Below are positions 25,518 to 34,626 of a stretch of DNA of 64,000 nucleotides, piece after piece. Each line of letters starts with the position of its first letter. Position 1 is the first letter of the stretch. A program made the translations under genes and the position numbers. This DNA comes from Bacillus sp. Y1 (GTDB lineage: Bacteria; Bacillota; Bacilli; Bacillales; Cytobacillaceae). A model generated the notes under the pieces. That model saw only the letters and a program-made list of their open reading frames with translations. It searched no databases and was not told the DNA's origin. The stretch lies in the NCBI RefSeq assembly GCF_003586445.1, contig NZ_CP030028.1, positions 1,998,501-2,062,500 of the forward strand, in the 5' to 3' direction.

Positions 25518-27004
25518 GTGAATAGATTACATACTGCAATAGAATCAGTTATAAAAGAACAACCAAAAGTAAACAAAAATTATTGGAGATTGAATTATCA
25601 TGTAAGCACTCCGGCCTATTGGATGAACGATCCGAATGGATTCAGTTTTTTTAATGGAGAATATCATCTATTCTATCAGCATCACCCGTATTCACCTGAA
25701 TGGGGTCCCATGTTCTGGGGACATGTGAAAAGTAAAAATCTTGTTCACTGGGAACATATGCCGATTGCTCTTGCGCCAACGGATGAATACGACCAGGATG
25801 GTTGCTTTTCGGGAAGTGCGATCGAAAAAGACGGAAGTATGTATGTAATGTATACGGGTAATACGTGGACAGGGGATGACCATGATAAAGATTTATTACA
25901 GGTGCAATGCCTGGCGGTAAGTGATGATGGAATTCACTTTACAAAGTTAAGAGAAAACCCGGTTATAGCTGAAGCTCCTACAGGTGATGTTCATCCCTAT
26001 CATATACGTGATCCAAAAGTGTGGAAACAGGGTAATGACTATTATTGTGTGTTAGGTTCAAGAACAAAGGATCATCATGGACAAGTGTTGCTTTATCGTT
26101 CTAGTGATTTATTACATTGGGAATTTATAAGTGTTATGGCTAAAAGTGACGGGGATTTAGGGTATATGTGGGAGTGTCCTGAGTGTTTCGTTTGGAAGGT
26201 CATGATGTTCTCATGATGTCACCGCAAGGCGTCAAGCCGAAAGGAGATTTGTATCATAATCTCCATCAAGCAGGCTATGTTTTAGGTGAATTAGATTACC
26301 ATACAGGTGTACTTTCGCATGGCGATTTTCATTTGTTGGATTATGGATTCGACTTTTATGCTCCTCAAACGATGGAAGATCCTAAAGGAAGACGTATTAT
26401 GATTGCATGGATGGCGATGTGGGAAAGTCACATGCCTGAGCAAGAATACAATTGGGCAGGAGCTATGACGATTCCTCGACAGCTTGAATGGGTGGATGGA
26501 GAAATTTACAGCAAACCTGTTCCAGAGTTACAGGAACTTCGTGGGAATATGGTTCAGCTTGAACATGTGACGGTAAAGGAAGAGCAGGCTATTCCTGAAC
26601 TTATGGGGGAAAGTTATGAGCTTGAGGTAACAATTGATGCAAAATCCGCCGAACAGTTTGGTGTGAAGGTTCGGGTGAGTGAGAAAGAGGAAACAGCTAT
26701 CGCATATAGTCGATTAGATGGAAAGGTGATCTTGGATCGAGAGCGGTCTGGTAAAGGGCCAAAGGGAATACGAAAAGCTCCAGTACAACTTAAAGAAAAT
26801 CTTCTCCATCTGCGCGTATTTGTTGATCACTCTTCGGTAGAAGTATTTATTAACGAGGGAGAAAAAGTCATGTCAGCAAGAGTATATCCAAGCGAAAACT
26901 CTACGGGTATTAGCTTTTTCTCTGATAAAGAGATAACTATTGTCAGCTTACAAAAATGGGACTTGAAAAAATGTATTCACCCATTGAGTGATAATTTTGC
27001 TTAA
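25518..27004 (+). pseudogene. sacA: Sucrose-6-phosphate hydrolase (GH32), frameshifted
   Basis: Two overlapping ORFs together make a full glycoside hydrolase family 32 protein of about 495 residues. The nucleophile WMNDPNG, the RDP motif (HIRDPKVW) and the acid/base ECP motif (MWECPECF) are all in the first part; the second resumes with RLEGHDVLMMSPQGV and the C-terminal beta-sandwich. The frame breaks near 26186-26188: one extra T in TGTTTCG restores a continuous protein. Start GTG at 25518 follows GGAGG. It would cleave sucrose-6-phosphate after PTS uptake; no sucrose PTS gene is nearby. Real inactivation or a sequencing error cannot be told apart. Confidence 0.85.
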
Positions 27005-27020
27005 AAGCAATTAAAATGTG

Positions 27021-27062
27021 AAACCCACGACCTTTCTGTTAGGTAAAGGTGTGGGTTTTGTT
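27021..27062 (+). terminator. Rho-independent terminator after sacA
   Basis: AAACCCAC-A-CCTTT / AAAGG-T-GTGGGTTT stem of about 14 bp, then TTGTT. Confidence 0.85.
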
Positions 27063-27166
27063 CGTATAGGGGATTAAACTGCTTATACTGCTTATACTTG
27101 TAAAATATTTCTTTTTTTAGTCAAAGATACTTTACAGGAAGAAAACTAAGATGTAGAATTTCTATA

Positions 27167-27185
27167 TACCTAAAAAAACTAGGTA
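27167..27185 (+). promoter_or_regulatory. Candidate PadR operator
   Basis: Perfect inverted repeat TACCTA-N7-TAGGTA ending 9 bp before the padR start codon, overlapping the ribosome binding region. PadR proteins usually bind such dyads in their own promoters; here assignment rests on position only. Confidence 0.4.
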
Positions 27186-27194
27186 GGTGAGAAG

Positions 27195-27542
27195 ATGTTT
27201 AATCGTGAATTGGTTAAAGGTAGTACTTCGCTTTTGTTACTTCAGCTTTTAGAAGAGCGGGATATGTATGGTTACGAACTTGTTAAAGAACTAGAAAACA
27301 GAAGCGGAAATGAGTTTTCGGTGAAAGAGGGCACTTTATATCCGGCACTACATAAGCTTGAAAAGCAGGAATATATTGAGTGCTACTGGAAAGAACAGGA
27401 AAAAGGTCCAGCTCGTAAATATTACAAAATTACAGAAGCGGGAAAAGAGATGCTGCTGGAAAAAACACGTGAGTGGAATGATTTTGTTTCAGTAATGAAC
27501 AAGATGATGGGGAGAAAGAAACATGGAACGGCTGAAGAGTGA
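27195..27542 (+). CDS. PadR-family transcriptional regulator
   Basis: A 115-residue winged-helix protein: [26 protein letters not shown] and [21 protein letters not shown] are the PadR signatures, followed by a short dimerisation helix. It overlaps the next gene by 20 bp and heads a three-gene operon of the PadR/HAAS/membrane-protein type found widely in Firmicutes, where the regulator represses the operon. Confidence 0.85.
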   Translation: MFNRELVKGSTSLLLLQLLEERDMYGYELVKELENRSGNEFSVKEGTLYPALHKLEKQEYIECYWKEQEKGPARKYYKITEAGKEMLLEKTREWNDFVSVMNKMMGRKKHGTAEE

Positions 27543-28158
27543 GTTTTTAGAAAGCCTGAAAGAAAGCCTCGGAAACCACAAAGAAAAGGAATCCATAATA
27601 GCTGAATATGAAATGCATTTGGATGAGCTTTTATTAAGTTTATACAAAATGGAGTATGACGAGATTCGGGAAGAAGTATACTCAAGATTCGGCACACCAG
27701 AAGAGATTGCTGCGATATGGAAAGAAGAGCTTTCATTTTCACCGAGTAATATGAAGTGGTTGTTTATTGCTGTGAATATTCTTTTCTTTACAGGTGGGGC
27801 CGTTCTCACACTTGCTCATAATCTTCTTGACTGGAAATGGCTGACAAATTTATGGTCTAATCTTACGTCCTTTCCTATCATCATTGCTTTCATTTATATG
27901 TTCTTTTGGGCACTTCTAGGATATGAGATTGGGAGAGGCTTTGGTCATAAAGGGAAAAGGGTTATGAAAAAGACCTTTATTTTAGCGTTAATACCGAATG
28001 TAACTTTAATGGTCTTAACGGTCTTCCATCTTATCCCACGTGAATGGTTTCATCCACTATTAACTGAAACCTTTATCGGCGTCTGTATTTTTTTAACACT
28101 TCTACTTTATCCAGTATGCATCATCAGCTATCGATGGGGGAAAAAAGCGTCAATCTGA
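27523..28158 (+). CDS. HAAS (DUF1700) domain membrane protein
   Basis: A 211-residue protein. The N-terminal 75 residues form the helical HAAS/DUF1700 domain ([51 protein letters not shown]); four hydrophobic helices follow. GGGAG precedes the ATG, which lies inside padR. Such proteins pair with PadR regulators and are thought to signal at the membrane; detailed function unknown. Confidence 0.8.
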   Translation: MERLKSEFLESLKESLGNHKEKESIIAEYEMHLDELLLSLYKMEYDEIREEVYSRFGTPEEIAAIWKEELSFSPSNMKWLFIAVNILFFTGGAVLTLAHNLLDWKWLTNLWSNLTSFPIIIAFIYMFFWALLGYEIGRGFGHKGKRVMKKTFILALIPNVTLMVLTVFHLIPREWFHPLLTETFIGVCIFLTLLLYPVCIISYRWGKKASI

Positions 28159-28228
28159 GCTTTTTTTTTACCATAGTACATAGTAAAACTATGTATATAG
28201 AAAAACAATATAAATGGAGGAAACCATG

Positions 28229-29698
28229 ATGAATGAAAAACTGTTGAAAAACGATTGGATCTTTTTGGCTCTATGTTTCATCTTAGGAATCGTTGGGGAA
28301 GAGGCTTTTTTTAAAGATCAAATGGGAATATCCTATTTTGTTTTTATCATTTTCTTCTATACGGTATTTTTCTGGAGATTTCGTAAGTTTCCGTTTACTC
28401 ACCAAAGGGTTGGATATTTCGTATTAATCTGTATTTGGTTATTAACCGCTGGATACTATCTTTATGACACACAGCTTTTTTACGTGTTAAATATTGTTGT
28501 CATCCCAGCTCTTGTGATCTTTCATTTGTCTCTAGTAACATCCTCTAAAAATAGAGTTTGGCATAATTTGTATTTCTTCCTTTATACATTTCTACGTGTA
28601 ATTGACGGATTGCGTTATCATGGGTTTTTTTTCAAATACATTACAAACCTTTCAAAGAAGGGGAACCAAAGGAACTTTGCAGTATGGAAAAAAATATTAC
28701 TGGGTATTACCTTATCCGTTCCCGTTTTATTCATTGTTTTAAATCTTCTGATCTCTGCAGATGCCCAGTTTGAACGATTGGTAATGGAGATTCCGTATTT
28801 ATTTAGCATTAATGTGGAGTTACTTTTTAGAACCATCATTGTACTTGTTTATACATTTGGCTTCTTCGGATTTATGCAAGCCCTATTTATAATGAACAAT
28901 AAAATCATACAAAAAGAAGGACCATTTAAGCCCTTATCGATGGACGGAGTCGTTACACTGACCGTATTACTTTTATTAGATTTAGTGTATATCACTTTTG
29001 TTGCCGTACAATTTACGTACTTTTTTAGTGGCTCATTAGAGGATGGATATACGTATGCTGAGTATGCACGGCGCGGTTTTTTTGAATTGCTCTTTGTAAC
29101 CATGATCAACCTATCTGTTACAACAGGTTCTATTCAACTTTCGAGAACAGTATACGGTACGTTAAAGAAGTTCATTCGTATTGCTTTGTCTGTTTTAGTA
29201 CTTTCAAGTGTTGTTCTTCTTATCTCAGCGTTTATGCGTATGACAATGTACGAAGAGGCGTATGGCTTTACTTTTACAAGAGTACTTGCTCATTCATTTA
29301 TGATATTTTTAACTGTGATATTTGCTTATACACTGGTGAAAATTTGGCTTGAGAAACTATCTTTGTTTCATTTTTATTTCATTGCGGCCCTCGTCTATTA
29401 TGTAGGTATTAATGTCGTAAATATCGACCAGTTTGTTGTCGAACAAAATATTAAGAGGTACGAAACAACTGGAAAAATTGATATTTATTACTTAAACAAT
29501 CTCTCAGACACGGGAACACTTGGGCTTATTGATCTGTATCAAAGTGGAGCCAATATACCCGGATTAGAAGAGTTGCTTGAGCAAAGGAAAGCAGAACGGT
29601 TTTATTTAAAAAATACCTCTTGGCAGTCCTATAACTTAACCCGAATGAAGACATATAATGAGCTTGGAAATTTAAATTTTTTAAAGGAAAGTAAATGA
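28229..29698 (+). CDS. DUF4173-type polytopic membrane protein
   Basis: A 489-residue protein with about twelve hydrophobic helices and a cytoplasmic C-terminal tail. The segment [23 protein letters not shown] is the hallmark of DUF4173/DUF4153-like proteins. GGAGG precedes ATGs at 28226 and 28229; the second has the better spacing. Third gene after padR and the HAAS gene (55-70 bp gap). Function unknown. Confidence 0.8.
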   Translation: MNEKLLKNDWIFLALCFILGIVGEEAFFKDQMGISYFVFIIFFYTVFFWRFRKFPFTHQRVGYFVLICIWLLTAGYYLYDTQLFYVLNIVVIPALVIFHLSLVTSSKNRVWHNLYFFLYTFLRVIDGLRYHGFFFKYITNLSKKGNQRNFAVWKKILLGITLSVPVLFIVLNLLISADAQFERLVMEIPYLFSINVELLFRTIIVLVYTFGFFGFMQALFIMNNKIIQKEGPFKPLSMDGVVTLTVLLLLDLVYITFVAVQFTYFFSGSLEDGYTYAEYARRGFFELLFVTMINLSVTTGSIQLSRTVYGTLKKFIRIALSVLVLSSVVLLISAFMRMTMYEEAYGFTFTRVLAHSFMIFLTVIFAYTLVKIWLEKLSLFHFYFIAALVYYVGINVVNIDQFVVEQNIKRYETTGKIDIYYLNNLSDTGTLGLIDLYQSGANIPGLEELLEQRKAERFYLKNTSWQSYNLTRMKTYNELGNLNFLKESK

Positions 29699-29765
29699 TG
29701 CATACAAAAGTCGTTTTCTCACAAACTATAATGCACAACAATGGAAAGAAAGGAAAGATGAGAAA

Positions 29766-30401
29766 ATGACAAAAGTTCTATACATTACTGCACATCCACA
29801 CGATGACACACAGTCTTATAGTATGGCTGTAGGTAAAGCATTTATTGAAACGTACAAACAAAAGAATTCAGATCATGAAGTTGTACACTTAGATCTTTAC
29901 AAAGAGGATATACCTCAAATTGATGTAGACGTGTTCAGTGGCTGGGGGAAACTACAGTCAGGAAAAGGTTTTGACGAGCTTTCTTCAGAGGAAAAGGCGA
30001 AGGTGGCGCGCCTTGGAGAACTATGTGATCAATTTATCTCTTTTGACAAGTATGTATTTGTTACTCCGCTTTGGAATTTCTCATTCCCTCCAGTGATGAA
30101 GGCGTATCTTGATGCAGTTTCTGTTGCTGGGAAAACATTTAGATACACAGCCGAAGGTCCAATAGGGTTATTAACGGATAAAAAAGCTTTACATATTCAA
30201 GCGCGTGGTGGGATTTACTCCGAAGGTCCTGCTGCAGGCCTCGAAATGGGACACCGTTATTTAAGTGTTATTATGCAATTTTACGGAGTGCCTTCGTTTG
30301 AAGGATTATTTGTAGAAGGTCATAATGCAATGCCAGATAAAGCACAAGAAATCAAAGAGAATGCGATTGCAAGAGCAAAGGATTTAGCCCATACATTTTA
30401 A
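29766..30401 (+). CDS. azoR: FMN-dependent NADH-azoreductase
   Basis: A 211-residue flavodoxin-fold quinone/azo reductase. FMN phosphate loop [19 protein letters not shown], the [28 protein letters not shown] stretch and [18 protein letters not shown] are the AzoR signatures. GGAAAGATGAGAAA precedes the ATG. It reduces quinones and azo dyes with NADH and FMN; in Bacillus such genes respond to quinone/diamide stress. Its convergent neighbour shares a terminator. Confidence 0.88.
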   Translation: MTKVLYITAHPHDDTQSYSMAVGKAFIETYKQKNSDHEVVHLDLYKEDIPQIDVDVFSGWGKLQSGKGFDELSSEEKAKVARLGELCDQFISFDKYVFVTPLWNFSFPPVMKAYLDAVSVAGKTFRYTAEGPIGLLTDKKALHIQARGGIYSEGPAAGLEMGHRYLSVIMQFYGVPSFEGLFVEGHNAMPDKAQEIKENAIARAKDLAHTF

Positions 30402-30404
30402 AAC

Positions 30405-30437
30405 AAAGAGCCAACGAAAAAATCGTTGGCTCTTTTG
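30405..30437. terminator. Bidirectional rho-independent terminator
   Basis: Perfect 13-base stem AAAGAGCCAACGA / TCGTTGGCTCTTT between convergent stops. Confidence 0.88.
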
Positions 30438-30439
30438 AT

Positions 30440-30985
30440 CTATTGCTTTAGAATTTGTTGTTCCCATTCTGATCTTAAAATCCCCATCATAATACGATCG
30501 GAATAATGCCCGTCACGATAAATAGCAGAACGAAGTCTTCCTTCTTCGGTAAAACCTGCTTTTTCATATGCACGGATTGCACGATTATTATAGCCAATGA
30601 CATCCAAACCGACTCGATGTAAATTTAATTCATGAAATGCATAACGAAGAATAAGCTGTAATGCCTCACTACCATAACCTTTATTTTGATAGTTCGAATT
30701 TCCTATTCCAATGGCTAAAGAACCGACCCGATTATTCCATTCAATGGAGTGGATGACAACAAAACCGATTAAACTATCATCTTTTATCGTTCGTAAACGA
30801 AAATACGCTGAATTGTGGCTTCGTTCTTTATCTTCTTCAAGTTCGGCAATCGAATGCGGGTAGGCGATATCCGTATCAAGATTGCGTAAATAGTCTGAGT
30901 TTTCTTCCCAAGACGCCATAATCGCTGCATCCTCTGCTCGGACCGTAGTAAGTTTTAATAATGTCCCCTTAAATAAATTCGTCAT
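30440..30985 (-). CDS. GNAT acetyltransferase (RimJ/RimL-like)
   Basis: A 181-residue GNAT enzyme of the RimJ/RimL branch: SLAIGIGNSNYQNKGYGSEALQLILRYAFHELNLHRVGLDVIGYNNRAIRAYEKAGF carries the acetyl-CoA loop and the typical HRVxLxV...N..AIRxYEKxGF. The ATG at 30985 has GGGAG upstream; 13 more in-frame codons to 31024 are unsupported. Substrate unknown; could be a protein N-terminus or a small amine. Confidence 0.8.
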   Translation of the reverse strand: MTNLFKGTLLKLTTVRAEDAAIMASWEENSDYLRNLDTDIAYPHSIAELEEDKERSHNSAYFRLRTIKDDSLIGFVVIHSIEWNNRVGSLAIGIGNSNYQNKGYGSEALQLILRYAFHELNLHRVGLDVIGYNNRAIRAYEKAGFTEEGRLRSAIYRDGHYSDRIMMGILRSEWEQQILKQ

Positions 30986-31212
30986 ACTGTTCTCCCTTTT
31001 TTTGTATTTATATGAAGGAATCACATCATGCTACGCAATAAAATCTTGCCTCCTAAAATCTAGATAACTTAATTTTAATGTTCTTTTTGGTATTCAGCAA
31101 TCACTTCTTATAAAAGTTTATTAGCTATATGATTAGGGAGAAGGAAATATTTTCATATATATCGAATGTTTAGTCTAGGAGATTTACATCATGTTTTATA
31201 GGAGTGGCAACG

Positions 31213-32205
31213 ATGGTCATAGAAACAGAACGGTTAATTATCAGAGTTTTTGATAAAAACGACTACCATGCAGTTTACGAATATACATCAAATCCTGATG
31301 TGATGAGGTATATTCCAGAAGGGGTTTTCACTAAGGAAGATGCCAAGCAGTTTGTGGAGAAAAATATAGGGGAGAAGGTTGAGAAGTACCCGGTAATTTT
31401 AAAAGAAAGTAGCACTCTGATCGGGCATATTGTATTTCATCGTTACTTTGGTGAACATACTTATGAAATTGGATGGGTGTTTCATCCGGATTATTATAAC
31501 AAAGGCTTTGCCTCCGAGGCTGCGAAGGCTATTTTGCAATATGGGTTTGAGGAATTAAAGTTACATCGAATCATCGCTACATGTCAGCCTGAAAATATTG
31601 GTTCCTACAGTGTAATGGAAAAAATCGGGATGAGACGGGAAGGATACTTTAAAAAATGTATCCCTGATGGTGATAGCTGGTGGGATGAATATTACTACGC
31701 CATTCTTCAAGAAGAGTGGAGGGTGCAAATGAGTCAAACAATGAATATCAGTCTTCATCTATACGAACCTAAATATAGGGAAGGGTTGCTTTCGTTTGAA
31801 CTTCCTAACGATCAAGAGAAGTTCACTGCCTTGCCGAGTAAAGCGCTAGATGTACAAGAGGGACAATTTCCGATTGTGATTGTGGAAGATAACATTCCAG
31901 TTGGTTTTTTTATGTTGCATTCGACTTCACGTGTTAAGGAATATTCAAACAACCCCAATGCCATGCTTTTAACGGCATTCTCCATTGATTACATAAAACA
32001 GGGGAGGGGCTATGCAAAACAGGGATTGCGTTTGCTAAAGAAATATATACAATATCAATTTCCAAACTGTGACGAAATCGTTCTAGGGGTTAATCATCAA
32101 AATATCCCCGCACAAAATCTGTATGTAGGAGTGGGATTTTATGATACGGGTAGAAGAGTGATTGGTTCACTCGGAGAACAGTTTGTAATGAGCCTACGTA
32201 TATAG
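31213..32205 (+). CDS. Tandem GNAT acetyltransferase fusion
   Basis: A 330-residue ORF with two GNAT domains. Residues 1-172 are RimJ/RimL-like (IETERLIIRVF, EIGWVFHPDYYNKGFASEAAKAI, LHRIIATCQPENIGSYSVMEKIGM); about 175-330 are a second GNAT (AFSIDYIKQGRGYAKQGLRLLKKYI, ILGVNHQNIPAQNLYVGVGF). At the junction GGAGGG at 31718 lies 5 bases before an in-frame ATG at 31729, a good ribosome binding site, so the second domain may also be made alone. Start ATG 31213 after AGGAG. Confidence 0.75.
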   Translation: MVIETERLIIRVFDKNDYHAVYEYTSNPDVMRYIPEGVFTKEDAKQFVEKNIGEKVEKYPVILKESSTLIGHIVFHRYFGEHTYEIGWVFHPDYYNKGFASEAAKAILQYGFEELKLHRIIATCQPENIGSYSVMEKIGMRREGYFKKCIPDGDSWWDEYYYAILQEEWRVQMSQTMNISLHLYEPKYREGLLSFELPNDQEKFTALPSKALDVQEGQFPIVIVEDNIPVGFFMLHSTSRVKEYSNNPNAMLLTAFSIDYIKQGRGYAKQGLRLLKKYIQYQFPNCDEIVLGVNHQNIPAQNLYVGVGFYDTGRRVIGSLGEQFVMSLRI

Positions 32206-32282
32206 TAGAGACAGATCATACCCTACTATCGTAAAAATGGATACGGTACGACAACGGGACCGATGGATTACTTTCCTAGCTA

Positions 32283-32311
32283 AGAGCTGCTATTCAGGTA
32301 GCTCTTTTTTA
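32283..32311 (+). terminator. Rho-independent terminator
   Basis: AGAGCT / AGCTCT stem with an inner C-G region and 8-base loop, followed by TTTTTT. Confidence 0.7.
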
Positions 32312-32405
32312 TATTGAGGGATATTTTTCCGTTGTTGCACTTAATAAATTGCAAGAGCTTACCGATATAAAGAGTATTAGTACGTGCTGAAAGTAGGAAA
32401 ATAGT

Positions 32406-34523
32406 ATGACCTCCCTAGAATTAGACTTTAATATCAATATACTATTGTTTCTTTTTGTGTACCTACTAGCTATTTTGACAGTGGTACTACTTTCAAGGAA
32501 ACTAGTAAAAAGAAAATTGTCTGAACCTCCTAAGCAGTTTGGGAAAACTCCCACCATATTATTTGTGTTATTTTCAATGGTCCTTTTGATTTTCGGATAT
32601 GTACTAGATAGTACATTACGGGAAAGAGAGTATAACGAATACTATGATATGGCAAAAAATATGGGAACTATTTTTAGTCGTGACCTAAGAAATGAAGGTC
32701 ATGCTACTCTGTATCAATCAGATACAGATAGGAGTAAGGAATATACGCGTATTCATAAAAAAATGACGGAATGGCAAAATCATATTAAAGAAGTACAATC
32801 AGTCTATACGATGAGAATGAATGACAATGGTCAAATATACTTTGTAGTGGCACCCCCGACCGATTATAACAAGGACGGTCGGATTCGTGGAGAAATCGAA
32901 AAACGTATACCTATGGGTACCATTTACACGAAAGAGATTCCTGAATTACAACGTGCTTTTGATGGGGAATTTTCGATGGAGAAGGAACCTACAAACGATG
33001 AATGGGGTTACAGTATTGGTGCCTTTATTCCTGTTTTTAATGGGAAAGGAGAGGTGGAATCTGTACTAGGAATTGATTTTGATGGATTTCAATATATAGA
33101 ACGCAAAGCAAATGAAAGATGGAAGGTTTTAAGTCTTGTCTTATTAATTTTCATTGTCTTTGTATTAATTTATGTACTCACTCTATTATCTACAGCAGAA
33201 AGATTACTTACAAATAAGCATAAAGATGAGCTTCGTAAAATGGCTTATTACGATGAACTTACGGGATTACCTAATCGAAATTATCTAAACAACATTCTAC
33301 CTTTAGTTGAGTGGGGGGAAGAGAAAGTAGTAGCAGTGATACTCTTCGGGTTTGAAGGATTGGATGCCATAGACGATCTACTTGGGAATTCGAAATGCGA
33401 TAATGTGTATGTAGCCTCGATAAGAAGAATCGAAGCTAGTTTGAAAGAAGAAATGAAGTTGGTCAGATGGAGTGAAAGGGAGCATTTAATCATTGTAAAG
33501 GACTACGCTTCTGAACAGGAGATTCTTAGTTTTGCAGAATCGTTGGTTAAACAATTTGTAACCCCTATTCATGCGGGAAGTAGAGATTTTTATATCTCGC
33601 CGAAGTTTGGCATTTGCTTTTATCCTAATGATGGTTTTGATTGGAACGCACTTGTGAAAAATGCGAATTTAGCCAAAATGCATGTTCCTTCAGAAAATGA
33701 CAAAAGAGTCATGAAATATAATAGCCATCTTCTTACAGAATCCAATGAAAAGAGAGACATTGAACTAGAGCTTCACCACGCTGTAATTGCTGAACAATTC
33801 GAGGTGTTTTATCAACCTCAGCTTTCCTTAATTACAGGGAAACCTATTGGGATGGAAGCTCTCATTCGTTGGAACCACCCAACGAAAGGAATTATTTCTC
33901 CCTTGAAGTTTATTCAGCTTGCGGAGGAATTACATTTAATTAATCATATTGGTTTATGGGTATTGAAAAAGGCTTGTACGCAAACGGTGCAGATAAATGA
34001 GTTGTATGGACTTGATTTAAGGGTGTCTGTTAATTTATCCTCGTTACAACTTCAGCATCCTCAATTTTTACAAGATATTAAAAATATTCTAAAAGAAACT
34101 GGATTGGAACCGAGGTTATTAGACTTAGAAATTACAGAAGGAAGCCTATTTAATTTTGAAAAATCGAGTCAAATACTTGAAGATATCAAGAGTTTAGGAA
34201 TTCATATTAGTTTAGATGATTTCGGTGCCGGGTACAGTGCACTAAGTTATCTAAAGAAATTAAGTATTCATCGTCTAAAAATCGATCGGATATTTCTATT
34301 AAATATACCGAAAGAGGAAGATACCCTTATGACATCGATCGTAACCTTGGGTCATAACCTGAACCTAAAGGTACTGGCAGAGGGGGCCGAAACGATAGAA
34401 CAGGTGAATTTTCTAAAGGCAATTGAGTGTGATGAAGTGCAAGGCTATTATTTTGCAAAGCCTTTACCATATCATGAGTTTATTGCTTATCTTGATAAAC
34501 AATATAGACTAACACGCGATTAA
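32406..34523 (+). CDS. c-di-GMP phosphodiesterase: membrane sensor, degenerate GGDEF, EAL
   Basis: A 705-residue protein: two N-terminal helices (about 9-30, 46-66), an extracytoplasmic domain, another helix (about 240-262), a GGDEF-fold domain (about 275-435) and an EAL domain (about 450-700). The cyclase motif is lost: the GGDEF position reads SEREH. The EAL side is intact (MEALIRW, VNLSS, EITEG, LDDFGAGYSAL, LKIDR, AEGAE, QGYYFAKPL), so it should hydrolyse c-di-GMP to pGpG, with the dead domain perhaps sensing GTP. ATG after AGGAAAA. Confidence 0.88.
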   Translation: MTSLELDFNINILLFLFVYLLAILTVVLLSRKLVKRKLSEPPKQFGKTPTILFVLFSMVLLIFGYVLDSTLREREYNEYYDMAKNMGTIFSRDLRNEGHATLYQSDTDRSKEYTRIHKKMTEWQNHIKEVQSVYTMRMNDNGQIYFVVAPPTDYNKDGRIRGEIEKRIPMGTIYTKEIPELQRAFDGEFSMEKEPTNDEWGYSIGAFIPVFNGKGEVESVLGIDFDGFQYIERKANERWKVLSLVLLIFIVFVLIYVLTLLSTAERLLTNKHKDELRKMAYYDELTGLPNRNYLNNILPLVEWGEEKVVAVILFGFEGLDAIDDLLGNSKCDNVYVASIRRIEASLKEEMKLVRWSEREHLIIVKDYASEQEILSFAESLVKQFVTPIHAGSRDFYISPKFGICFYPNDGFDWNALVKNANLAKMHVPSENDKRVMKYNSHLLTESNEKRDIELELHHAVIAEQFEVFYQPQLSLITGKPIGMEALIRWNHPTKGIISPLKFIQLAEELHLINHIGLWVLKKACTQTVQINELYGLDLRVSVNLSSLQLQHPQFLQDIKNILKETGLEPRLLDLEITEGSLFNFEKSSQILEDIKSLGIHISLDDFGAGYSALSYLKKLSIHRLKIDRIFLLNIPKEEDTLMTSIVTLGHNLNLKVLAEGAETIEQVNFLKAIECDEVQGYYFAKPLPYHEFIAYLDKQYRLTRD

Positions 34524-34547
34524 AAAGGAAAATCGCGTGTTTTTTTG
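34513..34547 (+). terminator. Rho-independent terminator overlapping the stop codon
   Basis: CACGCGATT / AATCGCGTG stem, then TTTTTTT; the left arm is the last codons of the EAL gene. Confidence 0.85.
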
Positions 34548-34626
34548 ATTAGAAAAAATGAAACCAGCGTAGCAGTTGTTCCGTATTACATGTACCACAA
34601 GTAAAAGGGAAACGAGAGGATTCGGA

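Noticed and set aside
28163..28210. ACATAGT/ACTATGT inverted repeat as operator or terminator
   Set aside because: Short arms and no T-run; it lies within an operon. Too weak to call.
32206..32282. Possible gene remnant after the GNAT fusion (frame reading NGYGTTTGPMDYFPS before a stop)
   Set aside because: Only about 25 codons, no start or ribosome binding site, and no recognisable family; could be chance.
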